NCBI GenBank assembly: GCA_963932145.1 | Contig: OZ010600.1 | Coordinates: 52,577,326-52,641,325, forward strand | Source: Acanthosepion lycidas | Lineage: Eukaryota; Mollusca; Cephalopoda; Sepiida; Sepiidae | Length of the DNA stretch: 64,000 nt | Reading direction: 5' to 3' | Shown: in pieces, positions 9,836-19,829 of the stretch | Layout: the number at the start of each line of letters is the position of its first letter | Numbering within the stretch: the stretch's first letter is position 1 | The notes under the pieces: generated by a model | Told to the model about the DNA's origin: nothing | What the model saw: the letters and a program-made list of their open reading frames with translations, nothing else | The model's database searches: none | Translations under genes and position numbers: made by a program

Positions 9836-10027
9836 TAACACACACCTCTAAAAGGTTGATAAGCTGTAAAAAAACAATCAATGAAACTTTGGGGATTTTC
9901 CCACATGCAAAAAAATTATCAATTAAAAGTTCTTTAAGTACACAATAAAAAAAAGATCTCTTCATGCGACATTGAAGCAGAAAGAGTTTTTTATTTACAA
10001 TAATATTTTGTTTATATTTCTGAGATG

Positions 10028-11045
10028 TCTATATTTCTGAGATGAGGTATTCTAATTATTTACACTATTTACAATGTTCAGACTGTTATCCTCATCTTTG
10101 TTGCCATGTTCACAACATTTTGGATGTTGTACATTCTGGCCTAATTCAGGATCTGTCTATATTTCTGAGATGAGGTATTCTAATTATTTACATTATTTAC
10201 AATGTTCAGACTGTTATCCTCATCTTTGTTGCAATATTCACAACGTTTTGGCTGTTGTACATTCTGGCCTACTTCAGGATCTGTCTATATTTCTGAGATG
10301 AGATATTCTAATTATTTACACTACTTACAATGTTCAGACTGTTATCCTCATCTTTGTTGCCATATTCACAACGTTTTGGGTGTTGTACATTCTGGCTTAC
10401 TTCAGGATCTGTCTATATTTCTGAGATGAGGTATTCTAATTATTTACACTATTTATAATGTTCAGACTGCTATCCTCATCTTTGTTGCCATATTCACAAC
10501 GTTTTGCCTGTTGTACATTCTGGCCTACTTCAGGATCTGTCTATATTTCTGAGATGAGGTATTGTAATTAATTACACTATTTATAATGTTCAGACTGTTA
10601 TCTTCATCTTTGTTGTCATATTCACAACGTTTTGCCTGTTGTACATTCTGGCCTACTTCAGGATCTGTCTATATTTCTGAGATGAGGTATTGTAATTAAT
10701 TACACTATTTATAATGTTCAGACTGTTATCTTCATCTTTGTTGCCATATTCACAACGTTTTGCCTGTTGTACATTCTGGCCTACTTCAGGATTTGCCTAT
10801 ATTTCTGAGATGAGGTATTGTAATTATTTACACTATTTACAATGTTCTAACTGTTATCCTCATCTTTGTTGCCATATTCACAACGTTTTGGTTGTTGTAC
10901 ATTCTGGCCTACTTCAGGATCTGTCTATATTTCTGAGATGAGGTATTGTAATTATTTACACTATTTACAATGTTCAGACTGTTATCTTCATCTTTGTTGC
11001 CATGTTCACAATGTTTCGTCCATCAAACGCTCTGGCCTTCTTCAG
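10028..11045 (-). repeat. Eight-copy 128-bp tandem array built from a B-group SINE tail
   Basis: Units start at 10028, 10156, 10284, 10412, 10540, 10668, 10796 and 10924, each exactly 128 bp apart. On the minus strand each unit reads CCTGAAGTAGGCCAGAATG, GTGAATATGGCAACAAAGAT, GAGGATAACAGTCTGAAC, GTAAATAGTGTAAATAAT and CTCATCTCAGAAATATAGAC, which is the 3-prime part of the B-group SINE. At its right end (11046-11140) the minus-strand SINE body continues, so the array sits inside one SINE copy. The 75-residue open frames repeated here are artefacts of the array. Confidence 0.9.
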
Positions 11046-11140
11046 GTGATTGGAATTTCAAACTGACCCCTTCAATAATGTCTACCATGGTAGACTGATC
11101 TCGTTCCATTTGTCATGCCTTTTTCAGGTATCTAAGTATG
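11046..11140 (-). mobile_element. B-group SINE body, minus strand, attached to the 128-bp array
   Basis: Minus-strand reading gives AAAAAGGCATGACAAATGGA, then CAGTCTACCATGGTAGAC and TTGAAATTCCAATCACCTGA, the normal SINE body leading into the array. It is followed at once by a plus-strand SINE, so the two form an inverted pair. Confidence 0.65.
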
Positions 11141-11150
11141 AGTTATTTCC

Positions 11151-11472
11151 CTTCAAGGACTCTTGGCCCAGTGGATAAAAGCATTGGTTGAAGTAATCTA
11201 GTGACTTGACCCAAAGAGTTGTAAGTTCAATATCTGGACACAGATGAGGGGGAACAAAAAATTGGAGCGTTGAGTTAAAGCAAAGTAACTGATACTGAGA
11301 TATCCAGAAGAGGCATGGCACGTGGAATTAGAACAATTTAACCTGGTAAATGAAATAAAGGGTTCGGTTTGAAATTCCAATCACCTGAGGAAGGTCAGAG
11401 CGTACAACTGCTGAAACATTGTGAATATGGCAACAAAGATGCGGATAACAGTCTGAACATTGTAAATAATAT
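11151..11472 (+). mobile_element. B-group tRNA-derived SINE
   Basis: The head has TTGGCCCAGTGGATAAAAGC (A box) and AGAGTTGTAAGTTCAATATC (B-box region). The body has AGAGGCATGGCACGTGGAAT and the 3-prime end has GAATATGGCAACAAAGATG. It lies head-on against the minus-strand SINE array to its left. Confidence 0.8.
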
Positions 11473-11482
11473 TTTATATGTA

Positions 11483-11590
11483 TTTTTTTAATCTATTCAC
11501 CCCAAGCAAGGCAATAACACCACTAAGACATAAGGGGCTACTGGAAGTGAAAGTGAAAGTGAAAGAAAAAACTTTAGAAGGAAGAAGAAG
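11483..11590 (-). pseudogene. LINE 3-prime end fragment
   Basis: TTCACCCCAAGCAAGGCAAT and ACCACTAAGACATAAGGG match the 3-prime end of the LINE at 5645-6310. Only about 100 bp remain. Confidence 0.65.
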
Positions 11591-11665
11591 TTTCAGAGTT
11601 TTACTTCCTTTAATTATTTACTGCTGAAATCTAAATATTTTGAACACAATTTTATTGCTTCAACT

Positions 11666-12438
11666 AAATATATACTATAGATAGGTATTTTTGGTGATTT
11701 TACTATGAATAGGTATTGTTAATAATTTCTTCTAAATATATACTATAGATATGTATTTTTAGTGATTTTACTATAAATAAGTATTGTTAATAATTTCTTC
11801 TAAATATATACTATAGATAGGTATTTTTAGTGATTTTACTATGAGTAGGTATTGTTAATAATTTCTTCTAAATATATACTATAGATACGTATTTTTAGTG
11901 ATTTTACTATAAATAGGTATTGTTAATAATTTCTTCTAAATATATACTATAGATAGGTATTTTTGGTGATTTTACTATGAATAGGTATTGTTAATAATTT
12001 CTTCTAAATATATACTATAGATACGTATTTTTAGTGATTTTACTATAAATAAGTATTGTTAATAATTTCTTCTAAATATATACTATAGATACGTATTTTT
12101 AGTGATTTTACTATGAGTAGGTATTGTTAATAATTTCTTCTAAATATATACTATAGATAGGTATTTTTAGTGATTTTACTATGAGTAGGTATTGTTAATA
12201 ATTTCTTCTAAATATATACTATAGATAGGTATTTTTAGTGATTTTACTATGAGTAGGTATTGTTAATAATTTCTTCTAAATATATACTATAGATAGGTAT
12301 TTTTAGTGATTTTACTATGAGTAGGTATTGTTAATAATTTCTTCTAAATATATACTATAGATAGGTATTTTTAGTGATTTTACTATGAGTAGGTATTGTT
12401 AATAATTTCTTCTAAATATATACTATAAATAGGTATTT
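11666..12438 (+). repeat. 68-bp tandem array, 11.4 units
   Basis: Exact 68-bp period from 11666 (11 complete units and a partial). Each unit is AAATATATACTATAGATAGG, TATTTTTAGTGATTTTACTA, TGAGTAGGTATTGTTAATAA and TTTCTTCT, with only single-base variants. The units toward the right end are nearly identical, which suggests recent homogenisation. Confidence 0.97.
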
Positions 12439-12569
12439 GTTGTCCAATAGCCAACTATCTAAATTCAACCCAAGTACGTGGTTCACATAATGCACATACG
12501 ATTGCTAAACACATAAATATTTTATTTCCTTTTTTTTTTTTAACTATCTGTATATGTATAAATAATTAT

Positions 12570-12682
12570 AACTATATCATGTTGAAACACCAGTTCTTGT
12601 CTGATCACTGAAGTTAAGCAACGTTGAGACTGGTCATTACCTAGGTGGATGACTGCTTCAGAATATCAGGTGCTGTAAGCTT
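12570..12682 (+). ncRNA. 5S rRNA-derived head of SINE, near full length
   Basis: It aligns over about 113 nt with eukaryotic 5S rRNA: CTTGTCTGATCACTGAAGTT for CTCGTCTGATCTCGGAAGCT, then AAGCAACGTTGAGACTGGTC, ATTACCTAGGTGGATGACTG and ATATCAGGTGCTGTAAGCTT for ATACCGGGTGCTGTAGGCTT. The internal control boxes of 5S genes (box A, intermediate element, box C) are recognisable but mutated. Confidence 0.8.
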
Positions 12683-12757
12683 GGATGTGCAAGTGGTATG
12701 ATAGATAACAGCTAGGAATAAGAAATCAGAGAGACAAATTTGAATTCCATTTATTTG

Positions 12758-12833
12758 GAGAGATAGATTCATACCTTTCCCAAAGCTATTTGTGTGTACA
12801 AATAGTTTTGGGAAAGGTATGAATCTATCTCTC
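12758..12833. repeat. 36-bp palindrome inside the SINE body
   Basis: Left arm 12758-12793 and right arm 12798-12833 are reverse complements with one mismatch around a 4-nt loop GTGT. Other C-group copies contain only the right-arm orientation (GGGAAAGGTATGAATC), so the left arm is a secondary inverted duplication. Confidence 0.9.
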
Positions 12834-13002
12834 CTCCTCCCAGCTATGGGTTAAACAACAGGACAGACTTGGTCCTATAGACTTGATCGGCAAACAGTCT
12901 ACTGCAGAAAGTAATGGCAACCTATTGTGAGAATTCTTCTGTCATGTCAGCCACAAATTGAAAAGAGTCATGAATGCCCAAGCACACATCACACATGGCA
13001 TG

Positions 13003-13265
13003 TAAGGAAGGAAGGAAGGAAGGAAGGAAGGGAGGAAGGAAGGAAGGAAGGAAGGAAGGAAGGAAGGAAGGAAGGAAGGAAGGAAGGAAGGAAGAGAGAG
13101 AGAGAGGAAGGAAGGAAGGAAGGAAGGAAGGAAGGAAGGAAGGAAGGGAGAGAGGAAGGAAGGAAGGAAGGAAGGAAGAGAGGGAGGGAGAGGGGAAGGG
13201 AGGGAGGGAGGGAGGGAGGGAGAGAGGAAGGAAGGAAGGAAGGAAGGGAGGGAGAGAGAGGAAGG
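13003..13265 (+). repeat. Polypurine GGAA-rich tract, about 260 bp
   Basis: Almost pure G/A on the plus strand: (GGAA)n with GAGAGA and GGGA variants. The Glu/Lys/Arg-rich and Ser/Leu/Pro-rich frames on the two strands are artefacts. Long homopurine mirror tracts can form triplex DNA. Confidence 0.97.
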
Positions 13266-13269
13266 ATGT

Positions 13270-14840
13270 GTGTAAATCAGTGGTTTGGTGATGCCTGGGG
13301 CCAACTCTGTGATTGTATGCCCCTTAAGACTCAAGTAGGGTGTCCTATAGGGCCCAGTACTGAGAAATGTGAGAAAAGAAGACATTTTAAATATGTAAAA
13401 ACAGATAGAACATGAAATAAACAATTTATTTCAAATTTCAAAAACTAAATTTTTATTTTACTCTTTGATTGGATGCTCTCCTGATATGGAGGCACAGGAA
13501 TGTTGCATCCTTTGCTCCCACCCCACCTGCACGCTACTAGGTGTAAATATTATTTTCTCCTTTTTGAATTATGTTCTTTATATAAATAAGTATAAAACTT
13601 CTTCATGCATTGAATTCATTTCTTTTGAGAGTCTTCATCTCATCGGCAGAAATTCGTAACTCCTCTAACCACAAATTGGTAATCAACAGTGACCTCGTCC
13701 ATTACAAATCTGTAGCACCTACTTGCTATAAATGGCTGAAAAATTCTAATGAAATATGTGCCAGTCATTTGCAGAGATCCCTTTCATCCATCTTTTTCTT
13801 TGGCTAGTGTTACACTCCGCTTCAAATTAGATCTTTTTCTCATTCATTCTACAAGTTGGCTGGATGTGAACACAAAAAAAAAAAAAATTCTGAATTAAAA
13901 ATTTGTCCTTTGCGCAGGGCCTCTGAGCAACACATCTGGATCACAAAACAAATCTCTTCAAAAATATAAAAAAAAATAAAATAAGCCAATTATGAATGTT
14001 GCCACCAGAGAAAAAGACATGAGTAAAAGATAAACTTAAGAGCCTCTACAATTTGCTTTTAAGAAAGCCAATCATAAAAGACTTGGGCAGAACGACCAAC
14101 TGCCAACACCCAGCAGGCTCTTGATATCACTACTATGACCTTGGTCAACCAACTCAACACACATATCCACTCAAGACCCACCCTCTTCCAAATCGCCACA
14201 CCTCACCCACACACAGACATCACACTTGCATCCTCTATATTGGCGAAGATGGATTTGTGGCAAATGGCAAGCTTCACTAAACCATTCCAGGCCTCCCTTG
14301 ACATCACCGTTGTGACCTCAGTCAACTGACCTGACAAACACATCAATTCCAGGTCTTACCAACTCTACCCTTTCTTCAAAAGCTGGCTCCTTTGTCTACA
14401 TTACAGAATTCTCTGTATTCGCAATATAAAGAATTTTATATTAACAATTTTTGTCTTCATTTCCTTTCACTTCACCAGTAATACTTATTGTCTCATTTGT
14501 TCTTTTGTGCTACCATACATGTGTTTATAACACTAATCTGTCTAGTTTGAGCTGCTGCTACTGGTTTTTGGTTCTTTTTTTATATTATCCATGCATAGAA
14601 GCTTGCAGGAAAATTTGGTTGAGAGACTGAAAAATTTCTATTCTTTCAAAGTTTTGTTAAGGTTTGTATATTCTTGCTAATGTACTTATCTAGTTATTAG
14701 TTTTAGTTTAGGTTAGTCTTGCATCAGTGTGTAAATTTACAAAGGGTGAAAATTTGGATTTTCTGTATTAAGAAGGTTATTTTTTTTATTACAGCAGTAT
14801 TTTTAAGCTAAACAAGGCTTACATTAGAAATTCTGGCAAT
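13270..14840. other. No gene or repeat family recognised
   Basis: A mix of unique-looking sequence. 13460-13860 and 14100-14340 are less AT-rich, the latter with a C/A-rich bias (for example CTCAAGACCCACCCTCTTCC). Short open frames lack any known motif or clear splice-site pattern. Confidence 0.5.
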
Positions 14841-14841
14841 A

Positions 14842-16318
14842 TTTAACCTTTGTGCTCCCCCATCAAAAAAATGATGTGTCAAAAAGATGGTTATTTCCTT
14901 GACACCGCTATTACTATATACACTTTTGACTCCCTTAACAATGTTTATTGTTTTTAAAAGTGACTAGCAGTAGAGCCCAGCATTGCCCGGGGATGTAACA
15001 GTAAGAGATAGATCAAGTATCGATCATCATAAAGACTGAAAAATAAAATTGACAAAGATTATTGTTTAAGGTTGACGGACACGCATGTCTTAATTAGTTT
15101 TTTTTTTTTTTTTTTTTTACGAATTGGTCCAACTCAAACAAAAACATTGTTTTCAATCGTTATGAATCTACCGAATGAATAGAATTTTATTATAAACAAT
15201 TGTCTTGTAAATGGAATTTTTAAAGCATTCTGAATGTAAAAATAAAGAAAAAAGTGTGCAAGACAATAAGAAATACTACCTGCCAAAAAAAAGTGAAGTT
15301 TTGTTGAAATCTGTTGAAAAATGTAGGAAATCCGATCCCATACATAAACGAACACACACACACACAACCTGTGTTTTATAATAAGTATATATGAGTTGTC
15401 CCCCTTTCATTCTTGCGACAGCGATGCCTCTTAATAGTGTTTTCAAATTGATTTCATGCAAAAACAATTGTGTTTTTCCAATTTTTGGCACTGTTAGAAC
15501 CATCGCAAGGTAATTTTACGTAGTCCTGTGAAGTTTTGTTGAAATCGGTTGAAAAATGTAGGAAATCTGATCCCATATATAAATGAACAAACACACACAC
15601 ACACACACAAACAACCTGGGTTTTATAATAAGTATAACGATATGAGTTGTTCCCCTTTCATTCTGGCAACAGCAATGCCTTTTAATTGTGCTTTCAAATT
15701 GATTTTGTGCAAAACAATTGTGTTTTTCCAATTTTTCGTGCTGTCAGAACCATCGCAAGGTAATTTTACGTAGTCCTGTGAAATTTTGTTGAAATCGGTT
15801 AAAAAATGTGGGAAATCCGATCCAATATATAAACGTACAGACACACACACACACAACCTGGGTTTTATAATAAGTATGATGAATAGAAATTTTAATACAA
15901 TCCAAACACATGAAAGTGAATTTATACATTTTCTTTGTTCTTGGGAATTTACAACAAAAATATTAAAAATTATTTATTTATTAGATTGCGTTTTTAATCT
16001 GTCAACAGATTTTTCTAGGCATTTTTTTAAAAAATTCGCAATGATTTAAAAGATTTTCAAAATAAATATTGTGTTGTAGTTGGTTTACATATTTTGATAA
16101 TTTTGATTTAATTTTAAAAAGATTTCTTCTCAAGTTTATTTCTTTATAAAATGATAAATATATACCTTATAAAAAGTAAATAATAAATATCACATTGTAC
16201 TAACTTCACATATTTTTGTAACCTTATAAATAAACATTGCCAAGAGAGTCAAAATTATATAAATAATAGTAGTGTCAAAGGAATAACCATTGATTTGATA
16301 CACCGTTGAAGGTTAAAC
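14842..16318. mobile_element. Long-TIR element X, copy 1, split by an RTE-like LINE
   Basis: The left end GTGTCAAAAAGATGGTTATT (14876) and right end (reverse complement GTGTATCAAATCAATGGTTA, 16303) are inverted repeats that continue inward through AATGTTTATT and AAAGTGAATTTATACATTTT. Sister copies are at 20014-20681 and 26610-27279. No transposase is visible. The left arm is broken at about 14963 and resumes at 15876, with an RTE-like fragment between. Confidence 0.65.
14964..15875 (+). mobile_element. RTE-like LINE 3-prime end with tandemly repeated tail
   Basis: It begins TAGCAGTAGAGCCCAGCATT and carries three tail modules with GTTTTGTTGAAATCGGTTGA, an (AC)n run and GGTTTTATAATAAGTAT. The ends of the modules are at 15388, 15635 and 15875, about 247 and 240 bp apart. 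The GAAATCGGTT plus (CA)n plus TTATAATA layout is typical of 3-prime regions of RTE-type LINEs. No coding region is retained. Confidence 0.6.
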
Positions 16319-16394
16319 GTTGTTGAAATTCTCATTTATTTTCTTTTTAGAATTAATAAAAATACGAGATTTGAATTTATTGACTTATTTATTT

Positions 16395-16592
16395 TTTACA
16401 GCTTATCAACCCTTTTGGGGTTATTTAAAGCTGAAACATATTTTGGATAGTAACAATAATTCTTTTTTTGTGAGTAAATATTGCATTAAAATTTTTTTGA
16501 GAATAATGGTTTTTTCTAGATACAAGTCCTATTATTTATCCCATAGTTGTGGGAGTAGATGGATATTTGTGTGTAAGTGACTGTAATAAACT
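16395..16592 (-). mobile_element. C-group SINE fragment with tail, minus strand
   Basis: Minus-strand reading gives TTACACACAAATATCCATC, CCCACAACTATGGGATAAAT, TAGGACTTGTATCTAG, and the tail CTTTAAATAACCCCAAAAGG then GTTGATAAGCTGTAAA. It corresponds to the 3-prime half of the copy at 690-1300. It directly abuts the F-group SINE. Confidence 0.55.
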
Positions 16593-17007
16593 GACCTGGG
16601 TACGATTATAAACTACATCCATGCATCCTGGGTATAACGATAAACTACATCCGCATCCTTGGTAAGACAATAAGCTACGTCCAATACCAAGGCCTCTGAT
16701 CAGGAGGTTGTGAGGAGCGTGGAACCACACACCTCTTAATTGCTGGTGTTCCCAGGTGATAACACCTATTAGAGTCCCAACTATGGGCAAATAGTTAACC
16801 CCCAAACTGGGGTCAAAAGATTTTGAAAGTGTAAAAATGTTTAATACCAGAAATACTTTGAAAAAAATTATTATCAGCAATAAATTTTTGAAAAAATTAT
16901 TACTAGCCATACATTTTTGAAGGAAAAAATATTACCAGCAATAAAAAATTGTCAGCATTAAATAATCCATTGAGGTTGATATGCCATAAAACAAACCAAA
17001 CCAAACT
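16593..17007 (+). mobile_element. F-group SINE with three 5-prime repeats
   Basis: The 5-prime end has three tandem units of about 31 bp based on GCATCCTGGGTA..ACGATAAACTACATCC. Then follow AAGGCCTCTGATCAGGAGGT, CTCTTAATTGCTGGTGTTCC, the core CAACTATGGGCAAATAGTT, an A-rich variable part, and the tail AATAATCCATTGAGGTTGAT with (AAACC)n. Other copies: 24491-25002 on the minus strand (two units) and 33127-33300 (one unit). Confidence 0.75.
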
Positions 17008-17077
17008 TAATTGTCATGAACCTAACTGAAATGTAAACTTGACTCTCTGAAAGAAAGATTAAATTAACTCAAAATTA

Positions 17078-17311
17078 CTGTGACTATAGAGGATTGGTTC
17101 ATGGATTTTGTGACATAGTAGTTGTGAGTTCAATCCTTGGGCCAGGCAGTGTCTACTTGGAATCAGTGGAAACAAGGCAAATGATAAATGAGCAGTACTA
17201 AAAATAAGAACTAGACAAAGTTATGAAACATGAGGAATGGAACGAGAACAGTCAACGCTTGTAGATTAAACAAAGGTTTCAGTTCAAACTTCCGAGTAGG
17301 TTAGTGATAAA
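17078..17311 (+). mobile_element. B-group SINE (variant subgroup)
   Basis: A tRNA-like B-box context AGTTGTGAGTTCAATCCTTG is followed by a body with TGAGGAATGGAACGAGAACA and TTAAACAAAGGTTTCAGTTC. The A-box region is degraded. It leads directly into the 97-bp array made from its own tail. Confidence 0.6.
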
Positions 17312-17720
17312 TCCTCATCACAGAAATTCAGAGTGAAGGCAGTCAGATTATAATAACAACAAAGATGAGGACAATAGTCTGAATATAAATAGTGTAAATA
17401 ATGATAACTCCTCATCCCAGAAATTCAGAAAGAAGGCAGTCAGATTATAATAACAACAAAGATGAGGACAATAGACTGAATATAAATAGTGTAAATAATG
17501 ATAACTCCTCATACCAGAAATTCAGAGAAAAGCAGTCAGATTATAATAACAACAAAGATGAGGACAATAGTCTGAATGTAAATAGTGTAAATAATGATAA
17601 CTCCTCATCACAGAAATTCAGAGTGAAGGCAGTCAGATTATAATAACAACAAAGATGAGGACAATAGTCTGAATGTAAATAGTGTAAATAATGATAACTC
17701 CTCAAGCAGAAATTCAGACA
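17312..17720 (+). repeat. 97-bp tandem array built from a B-group SINE tail
   Basis: Four units start at 17312, 17409, 17506 and 17602, with a fifth partial from 17699. Each has TCCTCAT...CAGAAATTCAG, AGGCAGTCAGATTATAATAA, CAACAAAGATGAGGACAATA and AATAGTGTAAATAATGATAA. The core AACAAAGATGAGGACAATAG is the 3-prime end of the B-group SINE. It is independent of the 128-bp array, with another period and opposite strand. Confidence 0.9.
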
Positions 17721-17875
17721 GAAACAAGTACCATGTTGAATGTTTATTTTCTACTTCACATTTCATTCCTTTCACATGAGCATTATCAAAATATAAAGAA
17801 AAAGATGTCAAGAAAAGTTGTTACCATGGCAACTTTGTGACCTAAAAATACTGAAGTCAAATTGAGAATTTATAT

Positions 17876-18205
17876 TCAGGACAATAGCCGAGTGGATTAA
17901 AGCATTAGTTCATGGATTTGGTGATATAGTAGTTTTGAGTTCAATCCCAAGTGTGTACTTGAACTCAATGGAAACAGGGCAAGTGATAACTTTAGCAGTA
18001 CTAACTGAACGATATCCCTATACATGGACAGTGGAACAAGAACAATTTACCCCTGTAGATTAAATAAAGGGTTCAGTTCAGAATTCCCTGTAGGTTACCT
18101 AGATTGATATACATCTGAAGAAGGCCGGAAGATACAAGTTAAAATGTTATACCAACAACAAAGATGAGGACAATAATTCGAATATAAATAGTGTAGATAT
18201 AGTGG
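17876..18205 (+). mobile_element. B-group tRNA-derived SINE, well-preserved tRNA boxes
   Basis: AATAGCCGAGTGGATTAAAG (A box) and TAGTTTTGAGTTCAATCCCA (B box) are close to tRNA consensus. The body has GGACAGTGGAACAAGAAC and the 3-prime end AACAAAGATGAGGACAATA, then AATATAAATAGTGTAGAT. Confidence 0.8.
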
Positions 18206-18389
18206 TTTTGCTGGAAATTTATATTATAAAATACAACATGATTTTATTTATTTATCAGTTATGCACTCCAATTTCTTAGTAATGAGATATTCAATTGTTA
18301 TGGTAAAAGTGAACATAAAATATCCCCTATGAAAGTAGGGGAGGCAAATCTGTTAACAAATACATAGATTTTTTTCCTTTTGTACAGTG

Positions 18390-18600
18390 TTAGCTTCCTT
18401 TGCATGTTTTTACTTTTAATGACTTCTTCATCTGTGATAGGATTGTGCAATATTCACTGCCATATAGGAGGACTGATATTACATAACAATTCAGTACACT
18501 TTTCTTTGTTTTTTACAAAATTTTCCTATCTCTTAATACTTTGCTTAGCTTTTGGAAGGCATCTTTCAATATTCCTTCAGATTTTGGTGTCATATTTTCT
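18390..18600 (-). pseudogene. Possible LINE reverse-transcriptase C-terminal fragment
   Basis: On the minus strand a frame reads LLYGSEYCTILSQMKK, similar to the LLYGSE.W.L motif near the end of several LINE polymerase proteins. The surrounding frame is broken and AT-rich, so this is a weak call. Confidence 0.35.
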
Positions 18601-18939
18601 GTCTTAGCATTTGTTTTTCTAACTGATTAAACAGTAAAATCTGTTCAATCCTTAAAATGTATCTTTTTTTATTTAATATTTTTAATCTAATATTTTCTTC
18701 CATATTATGTATTTTTTATTTAATATTAAAAATTTCTTTTTGAAACTGATTAAACAGGAAAACTGTTTGTTTCCTACCATAGATTTTCTTTCAAATGTCC
18801 ATTTTCAGGATTATACATTATCATTGTTCTCTACAGATTTTTTTTCTTTAATATTTATGAATTGCCATGATTTCTTGGGAAATATATTAGAGAGGCTTCT
18901 TGTTGCTCTCTGCACAATTTTGTAGTCAAAGTAATCTTT

Positions 18940-19005
18940 GTCTTAGACTGGTTGCTATCCAAGGCTAGAGAGCTTAATCTAGCCTGCTATTTAGAATATA
19001 GTTTG
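18940..19005 (-). mobile_element. C-group SINE fragment
   Basis: TAGACTGGTTGCTATCCAAG then GCTAGAGAGCTTAATCTAGC matches the 3-prime body of C-group copies at 23110 and 36990, minus strand. Confidence 0.5.
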
Positions 19006-19496
19006 AAGGATGGAGTTATACTGGGTCGGTGGAAAGAAACGCTATATTGAACATTACTTATAACTTTTGATAATATCACCAGATTTGCATGAAACAAAAT
19101 ATACTGTGATCCCTAAAGTGGTAGGATTTCATTGCTAATTTCTTTTTTAATTTCAGGGTGACATGTGTAGACCAGAATTGCACAATGATGCTGCATAAGT
19201 GTGCACAGCTAGCATCTCTTTATGAAGTGTGGCAGTCCGTGGTTCAAGTTCTGAGATGGTGTTGCAGTGTTTGCTTGAAAGAAAATGTGCAAACGGCAGA
19301 ATTTTAAGACTGTGTTGTACGTCTACCATTAAACTATTCAAAATAAAATGCGTTTTATGAAGATTGACCAATAATTAATAAAGTTATTAACAATTTTAAA
19401 TAGAGAATTTCTTTCCATCCACCTGATCTAAATGTAAAATTATATATTGCTGTTACTTTTTGATGCCACAGGCCAAATAAAGTTTGGAAATTATTA

Positions 19497-19790
19497 TTTT
19501 TTTTAATCATTTCACCCTAAGCAAGCTAATAAAGCCACTAAGATATAAGGGCTTACTGACTGTTAGAAGGTATGGAAAAAAACACTATTAAGAAGAAAGG
19601 ACAATAAAAGAACAGGAATTAAGAAGGCAGAAGATAATGGCTGATATTGCATTTAAATTTTTGGAGATTAAACTTGACTGGGAAGCAAGAAGCTGGAGAA
19701 AAATTCCACAAGCAAGAAGTGTGAACAAATAAACTGTGAGCATAGAATTTACAGTTACATCTAGTTTTACTTTTAATGATTTAAAAAACA
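19497..19790 (-). pseudogene. LINE 3-prime end fragment
   Basis: Same family as 5645-6310: TCATTTCACCCTAAGCAAGC, ATAAAGCCACTAAGATATAA and AAATTCCACAAGCAAGAAG match in order. Coding remnants are broken. Confidence 0.65.
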
Positions 19791-19829
19791 GAATTTTATC
19801 TTACACAATCTTTCTATCTTGATAATATA

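Larger units (their letters stand above)
12568..13000 (+). mobile_element. C-group SINE with 5S rRNA head and tRNA-like head
   Basis: Order: 5S-like head (12570-12682), tRNA-Arg-like head with GTGGTATGATAGATAACAGC and AATTTGAATTCC, a body with TTGGGAAAGGTATGAATC and CAGCTATGGG, and a 3-prime part ending CACACATCACACATGGCA next to the GGAA tract. A 36-bp palindrome (12758-12833) duplicates part of the body in inverse order. Together with 690-1300 it shows that the 5S part belongs to the element and is not a chance neighbour. Confidence 0.75.

Noticed and set aside
9304-9948. 214-codon and 149-codon open frames
   Set aside because: They translate a TATC/TC/TA microsatellite (Ser-Ile-Tyr-Leu repeats); no gene.
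10074-11066. A family of 75-residue frames with cysteine-rich sequence
   Set aside because: Each is the same frame through successive 128-bp SINE-tail units; the frame is a by-product of the period (128 is not divisible by 3).
12927-13424. Charged Glu/Lys/Arg-rich and Ser/Leu/Pro-rich frames of about 160 codons
   Set aside because: They are the two strands of the GGAA polypurine tract.
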